Below are positions 40,420-48,497 of a DNA stretch of 64,000 nt, in pieces (positions within the stretch are counted from its first letter, which is position 1; the number at the start of each line of letters is the position of its first letter). A program made the position numbers and the translations under genes. The stretch covers positions 248,001 through 312,000 of the forward strand of contig NZ_JADBEJ010000005.1 in NCBI RefSeq assembly GCF_014873915.1. The letters run 5' to 3'. Origin of the DNA: Amycolatopsis roodepoortensis (GTDB lineage Bacteria; Actinomycetota; Actinomycetes; Mycobacteriales; Pseudonocardiaceae). The notes beneath the pieces were generated by a model. The model saw only the letters and a list, made by a program, of their open reading frames with translations. It was not told the DNA's origin and did not search any database.

Positions 40420-41278
40420 GCGCGCCGGGGACGCAGGTGACGTCGAGCGGCAGCCTGCCCAGCGGCTCGCCGTCGGCGTAGACGGGCAGGTCGCTGCCCG
40501 CCAGGTGGATCTCGCTGGCTTTGAGGACCCGCACCGCCGGATGGGCGATGTGGTCTCCCGACCGGACCCCGGGCAGCATGCGGAGCAGGTCACGCCGGGT
40601 CGCCTCGCCGACGACGGTGACGTCGAACAGGCCGTCTCCGGGATCCGCGCCGGGGCAGATCGGCATGCCACCGCCGTAGAACGGGGTGTTGCCGACGGCG
40701 ATCATCGTGGCGTCGAGCTCGAGGGTCTCGACGTCCGTGCGGAGTACGACCGGCCGGGGCCGGAACGCGGCGAGTTCGGCCAGGATCGCGACGTCGTAGC
40801 GGCGCGGGCCGCGAGGCCAGGTCAGCCGGTTGGCGCGCTCGGTGACCAGGGCGTCGAAGCCCGAACACAGCACCGTGGCGAACCATTCACCACCGGCCCG
40901 GCCGAGGTCGATCCTCCGCCGTTTCCCCTCCGCGATCCGCCTGGCGACGAGATCCGCGGCGGCGTGCGGGCGTTCGGGGATGCCGAGCGCCCTGGCGAAG
41001 TCGTTGCCGGTGCCCGCCGGGATGAGCCCGAGCGCGACGCCGGATTCGGCGCAGAACTGGACGCCTTGGTGAGCCGCCCCGTCACCACCGAGGACGACGA
41101 GGACGTCCAGCCCGGCCGCGCGCGAGTCGGTCGTCAGCGCGCGGGATTCCTCGACCGTATGGGCGACGAGGACGTCGAGCCGGTCCACGACGGGCCGCAG
41201 CCGCGCCGCGACCGACTCCATCAGCCGTCCCGCGGCCCCGTCACCGGAGGCGGGGTGGACGGCCAGCGCCGCGTGCAT
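40403..41278 (-). CDS. Diacylglycerol kinase family lipid kinase
   Basis: A 291-residue DAGK-catalytic protein. The nucleotide-binding loop GGDGAAHQG lies near residue 64 (usually GGDGTxNE; Ala replaces Thr), and LIPAGTGNDFARAL is the second hallmark. Relatives phosphorylate diacylglycerol, sphingosine or ceramide. It is encoded only 7 bp after tatC and reads in the same direction as pafB-pafC-tatA-tatC, so it may be co-transcribed with them. Confidence 0.9.
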   Translation of the reverse strand: MHAALAVHPASGDGAAGRLMESVAARLRPVVDRLDVLVAHTVEESRALTTDSRAAGLDVLVVLGGDGAAHQGVQFCAESGVALGLIPAGTGNDFARALGIPERPHAAADLVARRIAEGKRRRIDLGRAGGEWFATVLCSGFDALVTERANRLTWPRGPRRYDVAILAELAAFRPRPVVLRTDVETLELDATMIAVGNTPFYGGGMPICPGADPGDGLFDVTVVGEATRRDLLRMLPGVRSGDHIAHPAVRVLKASEIHLAGSDLPVYADGEPLGRLPLDVTCVPGALTVVG

Positions 41279-41285
41279 CCCCGGC

Positions 41286-42254
41286 TCAGGTGACGTCGTC
41301 GGTGCTGGTGCGCTTGCCGTTCGTGGCGGCCGACGGCTCCTCGTCGATGGTGCTCGGCGTGTAGTCGAACGGCGCGGCCTCGTCGTCGGCGAGCTGGTCC
41401 CAGCCCTCGGTGCCGCGTTCCTTGTCGAGCTTGCGGTCGTGGAAGCGCGCGATCTGGATGGCGAGCTCCAGGAGCACCACCAGCGCGCCTGCCAGGGCGA
41501 GCATCGAGAACGGGTCCGAACCGGGCGTCGCGAAGGCGGCGAAGACGAATACGACCATGATCAGGCCGCGGCGCCACTTCTTCAGCGTCTGGTACTTGAG
41601 GACGCCGACGCGGTTCAGCATCACCACGAACAGCGGGAGTTCGAAACTGACACCGAAGATCAGCAGCAGCGACAGGATGAACGAGATGTACTTGTCGCCG
41701 GTGAGGGCGGTGATGAACTGGTCGCCACCGAAGTTCATCAGCAGCTCAAGTGCGTGCGGGATGAGCAGGTACGCCAGGACGGCGCCGGCGGCGAAGAGGA
41801 TCGACGCGAAGAAGACGAAGGTGAGCGCGTACTTGCGCTCTTTCGAGTAGAGGCCGGGCGCGATGAACGCCCAGATCTGGTAGAGCCACAGCGGGGCGAA
41901 CAGGACCGCGCCAGCGGCGAGACCGACCTTCAGCTGGATCATGAAGGCTTCGAACGGGACGGTCTGCAGCAGCTGGCAATGCCCCGGCTGCCCTCCGAGC
42001 CTGCGCTCGGGCGGAATTCCGCAGTACGGGCCGGTCATGATGTCGCCCAGCGACGGGATCGGACCCACCCTGGTCTGGAACCAGAGGAAACCGATGATCC
42101 CGCCCGCCAGGATGGCGAGCAGGGCGAAGCCCAGACGGCGGCGGAACTCGTAGATGTGCTCGATGAGCGTCATCGTGCCGTCGGGGTTGGCCCGACGGCT
42201 GCGCTTGCGCCGCTTGGTGCCGCGGCGCTCCTCACCGGAGGCGGAATCCGCCAC
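41286..42254 (-). CDS. tatC: Twin-arginine translocase subunit TatC
   Basis: A 322-residue six-span membrane protein that recognises twin-arginine signal peptides. Family motifs: TLIEHIYEFRRRLGFALLAI at the start of the conserved part, FEAFMIQLKVGLAAGAVLFA and FVFFASILFAAGAVLAYLLI, FGVSFELPLFVVMLNRVGVL. A basic extension precedes the first helix (GTKRRKRSRRANPDG) and an acidic tail ends it. GTG start at 42254; an internal ATG at the TLIEHIYEF motif is a less likely alternative. A perfect hairpin separates it from tatA. Confidence 0.95.
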   Translation of the reverse strand: MADSASGEERRGTKRRKRSRRANPDGTMTLIEHIYEFRRRLGFALLAILAGGIIGFLWFQTRVGPIPSLGDIMTGPYCGIPPERRLGGQPGHCQLLQTVPFEAFMIQLKVGLAAGAVLFAPLWLYQIWAFIAPGLYSKERKYALTFVFFASILFAAGAVLAYLLIPHALELLMNFGGDQFITALTGDKYISFILSLLLIFGVSFELPLFVVMLNRVGVLKYQTLKKWRRGLIMVVFVFAAFATPGSDPFSMLALAGALVVLLELAIQIARFHDRKLDKERGTEGWDQLADDEAAPFDYTPSTIDEEPSAATNGKRTSTDDVT

Positions 42255-42283
42255 TGGACAGTCCGTTCTCGTCAGGGTCCACC

Positions 42284-42313
42284 ATGAGCGCGCCGGGACT
42301 CCGGCGCGCTCAT
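42284..42313 (-). terminator. 13-bp perfect hairpin between tatA and tatC
   Basis: ATGAGCGCGCCGG and its complement pair over 13 bases around a GACT loop, in the 95-bp tatA-tatC spacer. Both genes read leftward, so the hairpin may partly end the tatA message or mark an RNA processing point, giving more TatA than TatC. There is no U-run. Confidence 0.5.
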
Positions 42314-42349
42314 CCGCGAACAGGCTCCGCTTGGCTAACTAAAGACCGC

Positions 42350-42682
42350 TCAGCTGGCGTTCTTCTGCGCCTGCTCGGCCGGAGCGGGCGCGGCGGCCTG
42401 CTGCTTCTTGAGCTCGTCGAGCTGACGCTGGAGGTCGGCGACCTGCTTGTCCTGCGCGGTCGCGGCGGGCGCGGGCGTGGTGGCCTGCGGCAGCTGCTTG
42501 GTCTCGACCTCTTCGGTCTCGGCGGCCTTGTCCTTGTCCCCGGCCATGTCCTTGGTCTCGGCCTTGAAGATCTTCATGGACTTGCCGATGGACCGCGCGG
42601 CGTCCGGAAGCCTCTTGGCGCCGAACAGCAGGACAACGACGAGCACCAGGATGATGATGTGCCACGGCTGCAGCGCGTTCAT
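42350..42682 (-). CDS. tatA: Sec-independent translocase protein TatA
   Basis: A 110-residue TatA. The transmembrane helix and amphipathic helix are clear: MNALQPWHIIILVLVVVLLF, GAKRLPDAARSIGKSMKIFK (FGxKxLP motif as LFGAKRLP), followed by an acidic then low-complexity Ala/Pro/Gln tail. Strong AAGGAGG before the ATG. It forms the pore with TatC. Confidence 0.95.
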   Translation of the reverse strand: MNALQPWHIIILVLVVVLLFGAKRLPDAARSIGKSMKIFKAETKDMAGDKDKAAETEEVETKQLPQATTPAPAATAQDKQVADLQRQLDELKKQQAAAPAPAEQAQKNAS

Positions 42683-42720
42683 CGTTTGCGGCCTCCTTCT
42701 CGAGTCTCTCGTATGTGATG

Positions 42721-42930
42721 TTACCGGTCTTCGAGCCCACGTCGTCGCGCGATCGCCACGCGCAGCGCGGCCGACCGGGCGCGAAGGAGCCCTGTCCGTT
42801 TTCGGGTGTTCGTAGCCACCATGCTCATCGTATGGGTGAGCACGCGCAAGACTCTGCGTAATTTGATCAGCAGAACAAAGAGCAGGATCAGCCCGGCGAC
42901 GGCGAGCGCGATGCTCGGCAGGTACGACAC
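42721..42930 (-). CDS. Small membrane protein between pafC and tatA
   Basis: A 69-residue frame starting with GTG: one hydrophobic segment (SIALAVAGLILLFVLLIKL, about residues 6-24) and a strongly basic remainder (RKRTGLLRARSAALRVAIARR). The gene is colinear with pafC (10 bp upstream) and tatA (38 bp downstream), so it is part of their transcript. No known family was recognised. Its short length and basic tail suggest a membrane-anchored nucleic-acid- or protein-binding peptide, but this is speculation. Confidence 0.55.
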   Translation of the reverse strand: MSYLPSIALAVAGLILLFVLLIKLRRVLRVLTHTMSMVATNTRKRTGLLRARSAALRVAIARRRGLEDR

Positions 42931-42939
42931 GGCGTCACC

Positions 42940-43917
42940 CTACTGCTCGTAGGTTGACGTTAGGTGACGAGCCCGGGCCAGTGCGTCGGCCGCCCGTCGA
43001 CGAACTGCCTCTCCGAGCTCGACCGGGCTTTCGACCTGCGCGTCTCCGCCCAGTCCCAGGATGAGCCGGACCATCCACGACTCGTCGGCGTATCGCATCC
43101 GGATACGCAGCCGTCCGCCGTCGAGCTCGTCGAGCTCCTCGCAGGGGTAGTACTCGGCTACCCAGCGTGTGTCGGGGTCGAGGACGAGCACTGCTTCCTG
43201 CTGGTCGGGGCGCGGGCGGAAAACACCATCGGAAATGTCAGTGGGCCGCGCGTGCGCCGGCGGGACGGCGGGTTCGTCGAGCATGGTGAGCTCGTCGATG
43301 CGGTCCAGCCGGAACAGCCGGACACCCTCTGCACGGCGGCACCACGCTTCGAGGTAGCCGACCGCCTGGACGATGAGCAGGCGCATCGGGTCGACGGTGC
43401 GTTCGGTGATCTCGTCCTTCGACGCGGTGTAGTACCGGATCCGCAAGGCGCGCTTCGCGGTGAGCGCGGACCGGACCGCTTCACGCGTCCCGGCGGTCTT
43501 CTTGCCTTCCCGCACTCCCCCGCCGACGACGATCCCTGACGGCTGAGCCTGCCCCGCGGCGGCCTCGATCTTCGCGATGGCGCGGCGGACCGCGTCGGCG
43601 TCGACCACTCCGGGCGTCTCGGCCAACGCGCGCAACGCGACGAGCATGGCCGTCGCCTCGCCGCCGGTGAGCCGCAACGGGCGGTTCATCCCGGCGTCGT
43701 GCGTGACGACGATCGTGTCGCCCTCGAAGGACAGGTCGATCAGGTCACCGGGTCCGTAGCCGGGCAGCCCGCACATCCACAGCAGTTCGAGGTCCTTGCG
43801 CAGCTGCTTGGGCGTGACGTCGAAGTCGTGGGCGGCGTCGTCGATCTTGATGCCGGGCCGCGCGAGGAGATACGGCACGAGCGCGAGCAGGCGCGGCATC
43901 CGTCCGGTGGCGCTCAT
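42940..43917 (-). CDS. pafC: WYL-domain regulator PafC
   Basis: A 325-residue protein with an HTH at the N-terminus (MPRLLALVPYLLARPGIKID, PKQLRKDLELLWMCG) and a WYL-type domain (AVGYLEAWCRRAEGVRLFRL followed by DRIDEL). PafB and PafC together activate DNA-damage genes independently of LexA in mycobacteria and are encoded next to the Pup-proteasome genes. The ATG at 43917 overlaps the pafB stop by 4 bp. The C-terminal WCX part reads YADESWMVRLILGLGGDAQV. Confidence 0.9.
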   Translation of the reverse strand: MSATGRMPRLLALVPYLLARPGIKIDDAAHDFDVTPKQLRKDLELLWMCGLPGYGPGDLIDLSFEGDTIVVTHDAGMNRPLRLTGGEATAMLVALRALAETPGVVDADAVRRAIAKIEAAAGQAQPSGIVVGGGVREGKKTAGTREAVRSALTAKRALRIRYYTASKDEITERTVDPMRLLIVQAVGYLEAWCRRAEGVRLFRLDRIDELTMLDEPAVPPAHARPTDISDGVFRPRPDQQEAVLVLDPDTRWVAEYYPCEELDELDGGRLRIRMRYADESWMVRLILGLGGDAQVESPVELGEAVRRRAADALARARHLTSTYEQ

Positions 43918-44894
43918 CGGGCACCGCCGGCGTGCGCGATGGCTTCGAGACGGCTGAAGACCGACTTCGCGAGCACCTCGGGTTCGAGGACGAGGACGTC
44001 CGGGCCGTGCGCGGTGAGCCAGTCCGCGGCGGATTCGGGGTAGTACAGCTCGATCTCCACCAGGTCGCCTTCTTCTCCCCCGGCGTCGCTGCGGCCGACC
44101 ACCCGGCCCCGGCGACGGACCCCGGCGGCCCGGCCGTCCGCGACCCAGACACTGGCGATGATCGGCGCGGACGGGTCCTCGCCACTGCTGGCGGAGACCA
44201 TCCGCAGCAGGTTGACCCCTTCCGGGCGTTCGACGACACCGGTCGGCCCGAAGGTGTCGACCTTCCCGGTCACGCGTGAAAGGCGGAAACACCGGGGAGC
44301 GCCACGGTCCCTGTCGTGTCCGACGACGTACCAGCGGCCCTTCCACGACACCACGCCCCATGGTTCGAGGGTGCGGATCTTGCGTTCGGCCGAACCACTG
44401 CGGCGGTACTCGAAACGCACCGCCTGCCCGGCTTGCACGGCGGCGAGCAGCGGGCCGAACGCCGGTTCGGCGCGGACGCGGGGTTCGACGACGGTCGGGG
44501 CGTGATCGTCGACCTCGACGCCGGCGGCGCGGAGTTTCACCAGCGCGCCCTGCGCCTCACCGGTCAGTTCCGGGGAATCCCAGAGCCGGACGGCGAGGCC
44601 GACCGCGGTGGCCTCGTCGGGCGCGAGGTCGATCTCGCCGAGTTCGTAGTCGCGGCGCGCGATGCGGTAGCCGTCGATCGCGTCGAACGCGGAGTTGCGG
44701 CCGGTCTCCAGCGGGATGCCGAGTTCGCGCAGTTCGGTCTTGTCGCGCTCGAACATGCGGAAGTACGCCTCGTCGCTGGCCGCGTCGGCGTACCCGGGCA
44801 CGATGCCCCGGATCCGCTCGGCGGTGAGGTACTGCCGGGTGGACAGGAGGGCCAGAACCAGGTTGACCAGACGTTCGGCGCGTGCGGTGGACAC
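43914..44894 (-). CDS. pafB: WYL-domain regulator PafB
   Basis: A 326-residue partner of PafC: HTH (ERLVNLVLALLSTRQYLTAE, ERDKTELRELGIPLET), then a WYL domain with the motif PWGVVSWKGRWYVVGHDRDR and FRLSRVTGKVD. It overlaps pafC by 4 bp. In mycobacteria the PafBC heterodimer senses single-stranded DNA and switches on repair genes. The N-terminus is close to the HxlR gene, which reads in the same direction and ends elsewhere. Confidence 0.9.
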   Translation of the reverse strand: MSTARAERLVNLVLALLSTRQYLTAERIRGIVPGYADAASDEAYFRMFERDKTELRELGIPLETGRNSAFDAIDGYRIARRDYELGEIDLAPDEATAVGLAVRLWDSPELTGEAQGALVKLRAAGVEVDDHAPTVVEPRVRAEPAFGPLLAAVQAGQAVRFEYRRSGSAERKIRTLEPWGVVSWKGRWYVVGHDRDRGAPRCFRLSRVTGKVDTFGPTGVVERPEGVNLLRMVSASSGEDPSAPIIASVWVADGRAAGVRRRGRVVGRSDAGGEEGDLVEIELYYPESAADWLTAHGPDVLVLEPEVLAKSVFSRLEAIAHAGGAR

Positions 44895-44903
44895 CCGGCT
44901 ACC

Positions 44904-45335
44904 CTAGCCCGCGCCGTCCGACTCGATGGTGACAGCCGTCGATCGCGCGTCGTAACGATCCCTGGCGGTCTCGACCTCGTCGAACCTGGTCTCGGCCCAG
45001 TCCTTGATCCCGGCCAGCAGCTGCCGGAGGCTCCGGCCGAGTTCGGTCAGTTCGTAGTCCACCCGGACCGGCACGCACGGGGTGACCGTGCGGGTCAGGA
45101 GGCCGTCGCGCTCCAGGGTCCGCAGGGTCTGCGTGAGCATCTTCTGGCTGACCCCGGCTATCCGGCGCGCGAGGTCGCTGTAGCGCTGGGGTCCGTCGCC
45201 GAGGGCGACGAGGACGAGGCTGACCCATTTGCCCGAGACCTCGTCGAGCAGTTTCCGGGCGGGACAGGCCGCGAGATAGGCGTCGTAGGCCCGTTTCTCC
45301 TCGTCCCGGCGTTCCTGTGCCGTGCGCGTGACCAC
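44904..45335 (-). CDS. HxlR-family transcriptional regulator
   Basis: A 143-residue winged-helix regulator: CPARKLLDEVSGKWVSLVLV, LGDGPQRYSDLARRIAGVSQ, KMLTQTLRTLERDGLLTRTV. The conserved Cys near the start (AACPARKLLD) is the redox-reactive position in related quinone/aldehyde sensors. GTG at 45335 has GGAGG upstream. It is divergent from an NADPH:quinone-oxidoreductase-like gene, so a quinone or electrophile sensor role is likely. It lies 9 bp ahead of pafB, with the same orientation. Confidence 0.88.
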   Translation of the reverse strand: MVTRTAQERRDEEKRAYDAYLAACPARKLLDEVSGKWVSLVLVALGDGPQRYSDLARRIAGVSQKMLTQTLRTLERDGLLTRTVTPCVPVRVDYELTELGRSLRQLLAGIKDWAETRFDEVETARDRYDARSTAVTIESDGAG

Positions 45336-45361
45336 GGTGCGCGTACCTCCGCGTGGGTTGG

Positions 45362-45375
45362 GCACCTCGAGGTGC
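45362..45375. promoter_or_regulatory. Palindrome in the HxlR/quinone-reductase intergenic region
   Basis: GCACCTCGAGGTGC is a perfect 14-bp palindrome between divergent start codons (45335 and 45442). A looser site GTACT-N11-AGTAAC follows it. Either could bind the HxlR protein; I cannot tell which. Confidence 0.4.
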
Positions 45376-45441
45376 GTACTTCCCGAAGGAGAGTAACTCC
45401 CCATACGTTCGCGGGGAACGATCCCCCTTGAAGGAGAAACG

Positions 45442-46386
45442 ATGCGCGCAGTGGTGGTCCGCCGGTTCGGTGGCCCAGAAGTCCTGGAATTCGCCGACGT
45501 CCCGGTGCCCGCGCCGGGGCCGGGCCAGGTACGGGTGAAGGTGGCCGCGGCGGGGGTCAACCCGGTCGACGCCGCGACCCGTTCGGGTTTCCTGACCGAG
45601 GCGGGGATCGTCCCGCCGCGTGAGGTGCTCGGCATCGGCTGGGATGTCGCCGGGACGGTCGACGCCGTGGGCGACGGCGTCACCGGGTTCGCCGCGGGCG
45701 ACAGCGTGATCGCGCTGCAGGACCGGCCGTCGGCGGCGCTCGGCACCTATGCCGACTTCGTCGTCCTCGACGCGGACGCGATCGCCGCCGCCCCGCAGAC
45801 GGTGTCCCCGGTGGAGGCCGCGACCTTGCCGCTGAACGGTCTCACCGCGGTCCAGGCTCTCGATCTGCTCGACCTGCCAGCGGGTGCGACGGTCCTGGTG
45901 ACCGGCGCGGCGGGCGCTGTCGGTGGCTACGCGGTGACCTTGGCGAAGGCGAGGGGTTTCCGCGTCGTGGCGGTCGCCGGTGCGGCCGACGAGGCGCTGG
46001 TTCGCGGGTTCGGCGCGGAGGTTTTCGTGCCGCGCGGCGATTTCCTCGCCGATCGCGTGCGGGCGGTGGTCCCCGGCGGCGTCGACGCGACACTCGACAC
46101 GGCGCTGCTCGGGCTGGAGGCGTTGGACGCGGTGGCGAACCACGGCCGGTTCGTCGTGTTCGCGGCCGGGGCCGCCCCGATTCCGTTGCGGGGCATCGAC
46201 GTCGCGCACGTCTGGATCGCCGCCGACGGCGCGGCACTCGCGGGACTGGTGAGCATGGTCGACGACGGCGAGCTCAGCCTCCGGGTCGCGGACACCTTGC
46301 CGTTGGCGGAGGCGGTGAAGGCGCACGAACGCCTGATGCAGGGCGGACTCCGCGGACGCCTTGTCCTGACCAACGAAATAAGTTGA
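45442..46386 (+). CDS. NADP-dependent quinone oxidoreductase (MDR family)
   Basis: A 314-residue zinc-independent medium-chain reductase. N-terminal GroES-like part: MRAVVVRRFGGPEVLEFADV, PAAGVNPVDAATRSGFLTEA; nucleotide-binding loop: VLVTGAAGAVGGYAVTLAKA. No zinc-binding Cys motif is present. Such enzymes reduce quinones or other conjugated carbonyls with NADPH. It is probably controlled by the divergent HxlR. Confidence 0.9.
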   Translation: MRAVVVRRFGGPEVLEFADVPVPAPGPGQVRVKVAAAGVNPVDAATRSGFLTEAGIVPPREVLGIGWDVAGTVDAVGDGVTGFAAGDSVIALQDRPSAALGTYADFVVLDADAIAAAPQTVSPVEAATLPLNGLTAVQALDLLDLPAGATVLVTGAAGAVGGYAVTLAKARGFRVVAVAGAADEALVRGFGAEVFVPRGDFLADRVRAVVPGGVDATLDTALLGLEALDAVANHGRFVVFAAGAAPIPLRGIDVAHVWIAADGAALAGLVSMVDDGELSLRVADTLPLAEAVKAHERLMQGGLRGRLVLTNEIS

Positions 46387-46412
46387 CGCTTAATTAAGCC
46401 TACGGTTATCTT
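46383..46412 (+). promoter_or_regulatory. Promoter with embedded palindrome for the SRPBCC-SDR operon
   Basis: TTGACG (46383-46388) and TATCTT (46407-46412) are 18 bp apart and end 6 bases before the ATG at 46419, so the message may be leaderless. GCTTAATTAAGC (46388-46399), a perfect 12-bp palindrome, lies in the spacer and would serve as operator. It starts in the stop codon region of the quinone reductase gene. Confidence 0.5.
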
Positions 46413-46418
46413 CGCATC

Positions 46419-46871
46419 ATGGACAACGAGGAGACCCGGCTCGAACTCCGGCGCGAGTACCCGGACCCGATCGAGGACGTCTGGTCGGCGCTCACGGAGT
46501 CCGAGCGGACGGCCCGCTGGATCGGAACCTGGACCGGCGAAGCCGGAGTCGGCAACACGATCATGCTGACGATGACCGCCGAGGAGGGCTCCGAGCCGGG
46601 GCCCGCCGTCATCCGTGAATGCGATCCGCCGAAACGACTGGTCATGGATCTGCACAACACCGATGAGCCGACGTGGCGGGTGGAGCTGACCCTGACCCCG
46701 CGCGGCGAGGGAACGGTGCTCGACTTCGTGCACCGGATGCCCAAACCCGACTGGGACACCTCGGACATCGCCAAGGGCTGGCACTTCTACCTCGACCGGC
46801 TCGGCGCTTCACTCGCCGGCGAACCGGTGCCCGAATGGGACGGCTACACGCCGCCTAGTTTGGAGTCATGA
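46419..46871 (+). CDS. SRPBCC (AHSA1-like) domain protein
   Basis: A 150-residue START-like fold protein. MDNEETRLELRREYPDPIED, VWSALTESERTARWIGTWTG, and FVHRMPKPDWDTSDIAKGWH with FYLDRLGASLAGE match the AHSA1 C-terminal family that binds hydrophobic ligands. Members are often controlled by ArsR-type regulators; none is adjacent here. Overlaps the SDR gene by 4 bp. Confidence 0.85.
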   Translation: MDNEETRLELRREYPDPIEDVWSALTESERTARWIGTWTGEAGVGNTIMLTMTAEEGSEPGPAVIRECDPPKRLVMDLHNTDEPTWRVELTLTPRGEGTVLDFVHRMPKPDWDTSDIAKGWHFYLDRLGASLAGEPVPEWDGYTPPSLES

Positions 46872-47566
46872 ACGATCGAGTACTGCTGATCACCGGCGCT
46901 TCCCGTGGCCTGGGCGCGGCCACCGCGCGCCGGGCCGCGGCGGCCGGATTCCGGCTGGCGTTGCTCTCCCGCGACCGCGAGGCGCTGCTCCCGCTCGTCG
47001 CCGAACTGGGCGAGGACCGGGCCCTCGCGGTCGCGGCGGACGTCACCGACTGGGATTCACTGTCCGCGGCCGTCGAGACGGTGAAGTCCACCTTCGGCCG
47101 GCTGGACGCGGTGTTCGCCAACGCGGGGCAGAGCGTCGTCGTCTCGTTCTTCGGCGACGGCGGCGCGGACCCCGGACAGTGGCGGGACATGGTGCTGACG
47201 AACGTCTACGGCACCGCCCTCACCGCGCGGGCGACCCTTCCGTCATTGGCGGAATCGAAGGGGCACCTGGTGCTCACCGGCTCGGTCGCCGGGCGCTACC
47301 ACCGGCCGGGGAACCTCTATTCGGCGACGAAATGGGCGGTGACCGGGCTCGCTGGGTCCATCCGCGAGGAAGCCGTCGGCACCGGCGTGCGGGTCACCGT
47401 CGTGCAGCCGGGCCTGGTCGACACCTCGATGATCCCCGAGGACTCGAAGTCCAAGCCGAAGCTGGACCCCGACGACGTCGCGAGGGCGGTGCTCTTCGCG
47501 TTGGAGCAGCCGCCCTCGGTCGACGTCAACGAGATCGTGGTCCGCCCGACCGGCCAGGTCCGCTAG
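46868..47566 (+). CDS. SDR-family oxidoreductase
   Basis: A 232-residue short-chain dehydrogenase: TGASRGLGAATARRAAAAGF (TGxxxGxG), ANAG in DAVFANAGQS, catalytic Ser in LVLTGSVAG and YSATKWA (Tyr-x3-Lys). NADP preference is suggested by SRDREAL. Coupled by overlap to the SRPBCC protein. Its stop codon (47564-47566) shares a CTAG with the stop of the convergent LLM gene. Confidence 0.9.
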   Translation: MNDRVLLITGASRGLGAATARRAAAAGFRLALLSRDREALLPLVAELGEDRALAVAADVTDWDSLSAAVETVKSTFGRLDAVFANAGQSVVVSFFGDGGADPGQWRDMVLTNVYGTALTARATLPSLAESKGHLVLTGSVAGRYHRPGNLYSATKWAVTGLAGSIREEAVGTGVRVTVVQPGLVDTSMIPEDSKSKPKLDPDDVARAVLFALEQPPSVDVNEIVVRPTGQVR

Positions 47567-48426
47567 CGCGGCAGCAGCGACTCGGCCAGCCGTCGCCAGT
47601 GCGGCATGGCCGATTCGCCGGGTTCGACGCCGACGACCTGGATGCCGACATGGTCGGCACCCGCGTCGAGGTGGCCGTGCAGTTTCGCGGTCACGGTCTC
47701 GAGGTCGCCCCAGAACACGAGATCGTCGACGAGCCGGTCGCTGCCCCGGCCGCCGTCGAGGTCGGCTTCGGTGTAGCCGAGCCGGAGGTACTTGGCCACG
47801 TTGTACTTCGACGTCAGGTAGGGGTGCAGATGCTCGCGGGCGATCGCGCGCGCCTTGCCCGGGTCGGTTTCGAACAGCACGGCGTGCTCGACACCGAGGA
47901 AGGCCTTCTCCCCCAGCACTTCCCGCGCCTGGGCGGTATGCGCCACCGGCACGTGATAGGTGTGCGCACCCTCGGACCGGTCGCGGGCGAGTTCGAGCAT
48001 TTTCGGCCCGTACGCCGCCAGCAGCCGCCGGATCGGCTCGGCGGGCAGCGGGTTCGCGCTGGTGACCGTGTCGAGTTCGTCGAGGTAGTCGTTCATCGCC
48101 TCCAACGGCTTCACGCCGGGCTGTGCGCCTCCGAAGCCGAGCCCGAGGACATGTCTGCCCGGATAGGCGTCGGCGAGCAGCAGCGCGGCACCGTGAGCCC
48201 ACCGCGGCCCACGTGAGCCGATCCGCGCGATCCCGTTGACCACGGCCATGCGTCCGGTGGACGCGAGCAGGAATCCGGCGTGGGTCAGCGCTTCGCGGCC
48301 GTCCCGTTCCGGGATCCAGATCGCGGGCCAGCCGAGTTCGTCCAGTTCTCGCACCGAATCCCGGAGCATGCTCGCGGGCTGATCCTCGAAGTCGAACGTC
48401 CAGATCCCGAAACGCCCCAGTTCCAT
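47563..48426 (-). CDS. F420-dependent LLM-class oxidoreductase
   Basis: A 287-residue luciferase-like protein. Start MELGRFGIWTFDFEDQPASM, then VRELDELGWPAIWIPERDGR, the F420-type pattern LGLGFGGAQPGVKPLEAMND, and DAGADHVGIQVVG near the end. It resembles the TIGR03620 (F420-linked) group as I recall. A perfect 11-bp inverted repeat lies before the start, and the ArsR gene upstream reads in the same direction, so it is probably the target of ArsR. Confidence 0.85.
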   Translation of the reverse strand: MELGRFGIWTFDFEDQPASMLRDSVRELDELGWPAIWIPERDGREALTHAGFLLASTGRMAVVNGIARIGSRGPRWAHGAALLLADAYPGRHVLGLGFGGAQPGVKPLEAMNDYLDELDTVTSANPLPAEPIRRLLAAYGPKMLELARDRSEGAHTYHVPVAHTAQAREVLGEKAFLGVEHAVLFETDPGKARAIAREHLHPYLTSKYNVAKYLRLGYTEADLDGGRGSDRLVDDLVFWGDLETVTAKLHGHLDAGADHVGIQVVGVEPGESAMPHWRRLAESLLPR

Positions 48427-48449
48427 CTGTCTCTCCTCAGGTCGAGTCC

Positions 48450-48483
48450 AACGTATCGAAGTATCGCAGATTTTCGATACGTT
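48450..48483. promoter_or_regulatory. 11-bp inverted repeat upstream of the LLM gene
   Basis: AACGTATCGAA (48450-48460) and TTCGATACGTT (48473-48483) are perfect complements, separated by 12 bases that include an extra GTATCG. It lies between the ArsR stop (48498) and the LLM start (48426). Operator is favoured over terminator since the region is AT-rich and has no GC stem. Confidence 0.5.
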
Positions 48484-48497
48484 ATTCCCGGCCAGGG

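Noticed and set aside
40403..41278. Inactive lipid kinase, because GGDGA replaces GGDGT
   Set aside because: The rest of the nucleotide-binding site is intact, so loss of activity cannot be claimed from one substitution.
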